From NCBI GenBank assembly GCA_900553775.1, contig USEZ01000066.1, forward strand, positions 1-9,373: a stretch of DNA of 9,373 nucleotides. Reading direction: 5' to 3'. Source of the stretch: an uncultured Slackia sp. GTDB taxonomy: Bacteria; Actinomycetota; Coriobacteriia; Coriobacteriales; Eggerthellaceae. Below, piece by piece: positions 7,601 through 9,373 of this stretch. Within the stretch, counting starts at the first letter, position 1. Each line of letters starts with the position of its first letter. The position numbers and the translations under genes are program-made. The notes beneath the pieces were generated by a model. The model did not search any database. It was not told the origin of the DNA and saw nothing but the letters and a program-made list of their open reading frames with translations.

Positions 7601-7798
7601 TCACCCTCCTGGAACACGCTTCCTGCTTGGAGAAGGTTTGCATCTTTAGACGCCGTTGACGCTAAGACCCCCCCCCGACTCTTCTGCAAAAGCACGATGC
7701 TGGGGCACGGGCGCCATCGTGAACGCCAGCGTTGCCGCCATCGTTGCCGAAAGCGCCGTTTTTGCAGACAGCGGCACCTTTTTCTTGTCTTTCTCCAT
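1645..7798 (-). CDS. Giant multi-domain surface adhesin-like protein; frame broken at a G9 tract after the signal peptide
   Basis: With one G removed from the tract at 7668-7676 the gene reads as one 2050-residue frame; positions below use that frame. Residues 1-38 are a signal peptide (KDKKK, hydrophobic core, AFA|EES). Residues 138-237 are BspA/DUF285-type leucine-rich repeats (SGLDTSQVTTF, FxxCxSLxxLD). An InlB/Flg_new-like domain follows (about 380-507, FNANGGVFD to LYAGWS), then about four MBG/Ig-like domains (726-1104; PYDG, PGxYKLVLSV). Next come three YAVW-DxNxDGxPD modules (1112-1406), five SHIRT-like domains (1411-1826) and eight thrombospondin type 3 repeats (1842-1985). The end is FAKTSD (2013-2018), a hydrophobic segment and RRRFLRR. 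By family knowledge this suggests a cell-wall-attached stalk presenting an N-terminal binding region; the ligand is unknown. The start at 7798 is preceded by GGAGAAGGG. As written, translation from it stops after 50 residues. It could be phase-variable, a pseudogene, or carry a sequencing error. Confidence 0.85.
1648..1761 (-). other. Degenerate C-terminal sorting signal
   Basis: FAKTSD at residues 2013-2018 is followed by a hydrophobic alanine/valine-rich segment (about 2019-2043) and the basic tail RRRFLRR. This is the layout of a sortase signal, but the motif departs from LPXTG and from the actinobacterial LAXTG form at two places: F for L, and S for G. It may be cut by a divergent sortase, or simply serve as a membrane anchor. 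No sortase gene lies in this window. Confidence 0.55.
1843..2274 (-). repeat. Eight 54-base tandem repeats encoding thrombospondin type 3 calcium-binding motifs
   Basis: Residues 1842-1985 consist of exactly eight 18-residue units of the form DTDGDGLxDGxDPDPxNP. Variants are DI in unit 5, DDDG in unit 7 and a shifted IGDGEDGDP in unit 8. Such repeats bind calcium and stiffen the chain in surface proteins. Here they form the acidic membrane-proximal spacer. The DNA copies are very alike, so copy number could change by recombination. Confidence 0.9.
2320..3567 (-). repeat. Five SHIRT-like domains in tandem
   Basis: Residues about 1411-1493, 1494-1577, 1578-1667, 1668-1750 and 1751-1826. Each begins with Y-x-FVS-x-T-x-GR-x-LP. 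Each contains (G/D)GxW(T/E)FV-x-W and ends D-x-DGxxFxGxWxWS. Length (about 80-90) and motifs match the SHIRT (Streptococcal High Identity Repeats in Tandem) domain, a rigid stalk unit known from length-variable surface proteins. Units 2-3 and 4-5 are copies of one two-domain block: 2482-2586 and 3001-3105 differ at only 4 of 105 bases, offset 519. Confidence 0.75.
3580..4464 (-). repeat. Three modules of InlB-like domain plus calcium-type loop
   Basis: Residues about 1112-1205, 1206-1309 and 1310-1406. Each starts with (Y)xSDAAxxxxP, carries GWTxDxxxKDAVAS in the middle and closes with VYAVW. VYAVW is immediately followed by a loop: DANADGVPD, DANNDGIPD or DTDGDGTPD. The strand pattern and YAVW are InlB/Flg_new-like, and the loops resemble thrombospondin type 3 or dockerin-type calcium sites. 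Confidence 0.65.
4486..5622 (-). repeat. About four MBG/Ig-like domains in tandem
   Basis: Residues about 726-1104. Each unit opens with a strand such as KPYDGKAV, IEYTGAPV, RVYDADAV or WHDGNPATY. Each has a mid-strand YxxE/VEWY, and closes with APVxPGxYKLVLSVGEGTxW followed by FEI. This is the pattern of MBG-type Ig-like domains (named from SprB-like proteins), typical spacer modules in large adhesins. Copies share the closing motif but are clearly diverged at DNA level. Confidence 0.7.
6279..6660 (-). other. InlB/Flg_new-like domain following the leucine-rich repeats
   Basis: Residues about 380-507. The opening strand carries FNANGGVFD and the closing one LLGWYDS ... TLYAGWS, the signature of Listeria-Bacteroides (Flg_new/InlB B-repeat) beta-grasp domains. 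A long insert rich in Asp, Asn and His separates the halves, so this copy is larger than the usual ~70 residues. Confidence 0.65.
7087..7386 (-). other. BspA/DUF285-type leucine-rich repeat region
   Basis: Residues about 138-237 of the restored protein. The repeat unit is about 24 residues, visible twice as SGLDTSQ-x-TTF-x6-GC-(S/T)S and again as FAQCSSLETL. This is the unit of the BspA-like surface-protein family, which in other bacteria includes binders of host proteins such as fibronectin and fibrinogen. It is the most likely ligand-binding head, because it lies furthest from the wall-anchor end. Confidence 0.8.
7646..7798 (-). CDS. Literal 50-residue reading of the giant gene's start (signal peptide, then premature stop)
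   Basis: In the sequence as given, the ATG at 7798 opens a frame of 50 residues: a signal peptide, then EESGGGLSVNGV and a TAA at 7646-7648. The first 41 residues belong to the giant surface protein and the last nine are out-of-frame. It has a good ribosome site and a textbook signal peptide, which marks it as the true 5' end of the gene. It is probably the OFF-state product rather than a separate small secreted peptide. Confidence 0.75.
   Translation of the reverse strand: MEKDKKKVPLSAKTALSATMAATLAFTMAPVPQHRAFAEESGGGLSVNGV
7668..7676 (-). repeat. Nine-G homopolymer tract (C9 on the + strand) at the frame break
   Basis: On the coding strand, TC is followed by nine G and then TCTTAGCG. In the signal-peptide frame it reads Ser-Gly-Gly-Gly-Leu and runs into a stop. 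In the frame of the 2000-residue remainder it reads Ser-Arg-Gly-Gly-Val-Leu. Losing one G (or gaining two) joins the frames as Ser-Gly-Gly-Val-Leu. The tract lies just after the predicted cleavage site. Poly-G tracts of this length are classic sites of slipped-strand mispairing and are also error-prone in sequencing. Confidence 0.9.
7682..7798 (-). other. Signal peptide of the giant surface protein
   Basis: The N-terminal region is MEKDKKK, followed by a hydrophobic alanine/threonine/methionine-rich core at about residues 14-32. A helix-breaking proline pair (PVP) comes next, then the AFA cleavage site ending at residue 38 (about position 7685). This is a standard type I signal peptide without a lipobox cysteine. 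It has no YSIRK or KxYKxGKxW motif. Confidence 0.85.
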
Positions 7799-7805
7799 GA
7801 GACAA

Positions 7806-7814
7806 CCCTTCTCC
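7806..7814 (-). promoter_or_regulatory. Ribosome binding site of the giant surface-protein gene
   Basis: GGAGAAGGG on the - strand stands 7 bases before the ATG at 7798. The alternative upstream ATG at 7821, which opens the long frame directly, has no comparable site and would give an arginine-rich N-terminus with no signal peptide. The site therefore fixes the start at 7798 and makes the frame break real in the sequence as given. Confidence 0.8.
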
Positions 7815-7874
7815 GACCCATCGCCCGTCAACCGCGAGCATCAGGACCGAACGCAATGCCGACAATTCCGAAAC

Positions 7875-7934
7875 CAGCCCAAAAGGCTGTAATTTGTAAA
7901 TTTTACACCTCCATTCTCGCGCATGGTTGTACAA
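7875..7934. promoter_or_regulatory. AT-rich island with dyads upstream of the giant gene
   Basis: In otherwise GC-rich DNA, 7891-7907 is AT-rich and contains the dyad TGTAAA-T-TTTACA (7895-7907). It is flanked by a small hairpin CAGCC/GGCTG (7875-7889) and the palindrome TTGTACAA (7927-7934). It lies about 95-135 bases before the start codon of the giant gene and after the MFS stop, a likely promoter/operator location. TAAAAT within the dyad on the - strand could be a -10 element, but I find no matching -35 at the right spacing. Confidence 0.35.
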
Positions 7935-8053
7935 AATGCGAATCCCCTGCAAAACAGGCAATCCATTGGGCGAAAGCACGAACGAACGCGCGAGCGCGCA
8001 AAAGCGCCGCCGCAGGCAGCACGCCCCCTCACGGCCCGTTGCGGCCCCGCCGA

Positions 8054-9373
8054 TCAGCGGATGCGCGCGACGATGCATGCGAGCGCGGCAACGGCGAATG
8101 CGGCCGACACCGCGAACGCCGCATGAAACGCCGCCGCGCCTGCAAGCGCGGCGCCCTCTATGCAAAACACCATGGCGGCCGTTCCGATCGAAGCGCAGGT
8201 CTGGCGCACGGCCGTGGCGAACGCGCTTCCGTCGGCGATGCGCTTGCCCGCAAGGCCCTTCAAGCTCCACGAGCTCAGCGGTCCCACCAAGCCCGACACG
8301 CCCAGCGCGCGCACGCCCTGCATGACGCACACCAGCCACAACGGCGTCGATTCGTCGCAGAGCACCATCGATACCGCGCCGATGCTCAACAGCACGCCCG
8401 ACACCACGACTACGGGGCGCACGCCGATTTTGTCCGTCAGAATGCCCGCAAGCGGATTGACGATGAGCGCCGCCACCGTGCCTGGCAGAAGCACCATGCC
8501 GGCTTCCATCGGCGTGCCGCCGCACAGGTTTTCGATATACAGCGGCACCAGCAGCGTGATCCCCATGAACGACGCGAACAGCAGGCACTGCGCGACGAAC
8601 CCCGCGCGAAACGTCGCATCCGCGAAAATCGCCATGTCGATCAGCGGATCTTCGATGCGACGCTGGCGTATGACGAACCAGACGAGCGCCGCAGCGCCCA
8701 CGAGAATGGGCGCCCAGACAAGCGGATGGGAAAACGGCACCGACGAAGCCTCGGAGCAGCCGACGAGCATGCCGCCGAACGCCACCGTCGACAGGACGAA
8801 CGAGAGGAAATCGAGCGGCGCAGGATGCGCCGCGTCGTCATGACGCTCGATGAACGCGAGGCAGAACAGCACGATAGCGGCCGAAAGCACCGTCAGCAGC
8901 ACGAAAAAACTGCGCCAGCCCAGCGTATCGACCATGGTTCCGCCGATCGTGGGGCCGATGTTGGGCGCGAAGCCCATCGCGACGCCGGCGATCCCCATCG
9001 CCGTGGCCTTGCGGCCGTCGGGGAAATGGGTCATCGCGATCGTTTGAAGCACGGGCAGCAGCATGCCCGATGCGGCGGCCTGCATGACGCGTCCCGCGAA
9101 CAGCGAGAAAAACCCTCCTGCGCAGGCGCACACGACAGAGCCCGCCGCGAACAGCGCAACCGAGCCGGCAGCAAGGTCTTTCAGGCGGAAACGCCCCATG
9201 AAATAGGCGGAAAGCGGCACCACGGCGCCGAGCACGAACATATACGACGTGGTAAGCGACTGCCCCAGGCTTGTGGCGATGCCGAATTCGTCGCACACCG
9301 TGACCAGCATGGCATTCAAGCCCGTTTGGGAGAGATTCCCCAGAGCAGACCCCAAAACCACCACGGCGAATAT
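8054..9373 (-). CDS. DHA2-type (EmrB/QacA-like) MFS drug-efflux permease, 5' end at window edge
   Basis: This is a proton-driven membrane antiporter of the 14-helix MFS branch, usually exporting drugs or other amphipathic compounds; its substrate cannot be told from sequence. 439 residues are visible and about 14 hydrophobic segments can be counted. The TM2 region, LTTSYMFVLGAVVPLSAYFMGRF, is typical of DHA2 permeases. The antiporter motif GFAPNIGPTIGGTMVD (around 134-148) is complete and is followed by LGWRSFF. The end, IVARIR, is at TGA 8054-8056. The frame stays open to the window edge, so the start lies outside. The GTG at 9364 is possible, but the visible Ile-Phe-Ala before it continues TM1 and no ribosome site is visible. 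The giant gene follows 255 bases downstream on the same strand. Confidence 0.9.
   Translation of the reverse strand: MFAVVVLGSALGNLSQTGLNAMLVTVCDEFGIATSLGQSLTTSYMFVLGAVVPLSAYFMGRFRLKDLAAGSVALFAAGSVVCACAGGFFSLFAGRVMQAAASGMLLPVLQTIAMTHFPDGRKATAMGIAGVAMGFAPNIGPTIGGTMVDTLGWRSFFVLLTVLSAAIVLFCLAFIERHDDAAHPAPLDFLSFVLSTVAFGGMLVGCSEASSVPFSHPLVWAPILVGAAALVWFVIRQRRIEDPLIDMAIFADATFRAGFVAQCLLFASFMGITLLVPLYIENLCGGTPMEAGMVLLPGTVAALIVNPLAGILTDKIGVRPVVVVSGVLLSIGAVSMVLCDESTPLWLVCVMQGVRALGVSGLVGPLSSWSLKGLAGKRIADGSAFATAVRQTCASIGTAAMVFCIEGAALAGAAAFHAAFAVSAAFAVAALACIVARIR

Larger units (their letters stand above)
7799..8053. other. 255-base intergenic region between the MFS permease and the giant surface gene
   Basis: It holds the ribosome site and AT-rich dyad described separately. 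Near the MFS end it holds a short weak hairpin (CCTG/CAGG around 7946-7958) and GC-rich self-complementary sequence near 7987-7999. No convincing MFS terminator and no small gene with a ribosome site are seen. Confidence 0.5.

Noticed and set aside
2794..7659. A 1621-codon open frame on the + strand, antisense to the giant gene
   Set aside because: It is in codon register with the sense gene, so its stops would arise only from TTA, CTA or TCA codons on the sense strand, which this GC-rich gene avoids. Its product has no recognisable domain and no ribosome site was seen. The sense strand has a clear domain order.
7677..7821. ATG at 7821 as the start of the giant gene (giving an unbroken 2058-residue frame)
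   Set aside because: The resulting first ~50 residues are arginine/tryptophan/cysteine-rich without a signal peptide, and there is no ribosome site. The other frame over the same bases encodes a textbook signal peptide with GGAGAAGGG in front.
7662..8588. A 308-codon - strand open frame spanning the MFS 3' end, the intergenic region and the signal peptide region
   Set aside because: Its product is arginine/glycine-rich out-of-frame sequence that overlaps the better supported MFS frame.

Overview
The window is GC-rich bacterial DNA holding four genes, or parts of genes: the 3' end of a malic enzyme on the + strand and, on the - strand, mscL, a very long multi-domain surface-protein gene, and a nearly complete 14-helix MFS drug-efflux permease. 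GC-rich codon use, a BspA-type leucine-rich surface protein, and a C-terminal sorting-signal-like tail ending in arginines fit a Gram-positive host. Coriobacteriia such as Eggerthellaceae is my best guess, but this rests on gene style and no marker gene is present.

Layout: 1-617 is the end of a malic enzyme. A strong hairpin at 661-711 separates it from the convergent mscL (846-1274, -). The 370 bases at 1275-1644 hold no intact gene, but they carry a fragment resembling the last ~21 codons of the MFS gene at the right edge, plus a hairpin just after the giant gene's stop. 1645-7798 (-) is the giant gene. 7799-8053 is an intergenic region with an AT-rich island and a dyad. 8054-9373 (-) is the DHA2-type MFS permease, cut by the window edge at its 5' end.

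The giant gene is the main point of interest. Its order of parts is: signal peptide, BspA/DUF285-type leucine-rich repeats, an InlB/Flg_new-like domain, an unassigned stretch, about four MBG/Ig-like domains, three modules each ending in a YAVW strand plus a DxNxDGxPD calcium-type loop, five SHIRT-like domains, eight perfect-length 18-residue thrombospondin type 3 repeats, and a degenerate LPXTG-like tail. As written, the signal peptide and the rest lie in different frames. They meet at a run of nine G on the coding strand (7668-7676), three codons after the predicted cleavage site. Eight G would give one continuous 2050-residue protein. This is either a slipped-strand ON/OFF (phase-variation) switch caught in the OFF state, a transcriptional-slippage site, a real inactivating mutation, or a homopolymer sequencing error.

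The four genes do not look like one pathway. The MFS gene and the giant gene are co-directional, but they are separated by 255 bases with an AT-rich island, so the giant gene probably has its own promoter.
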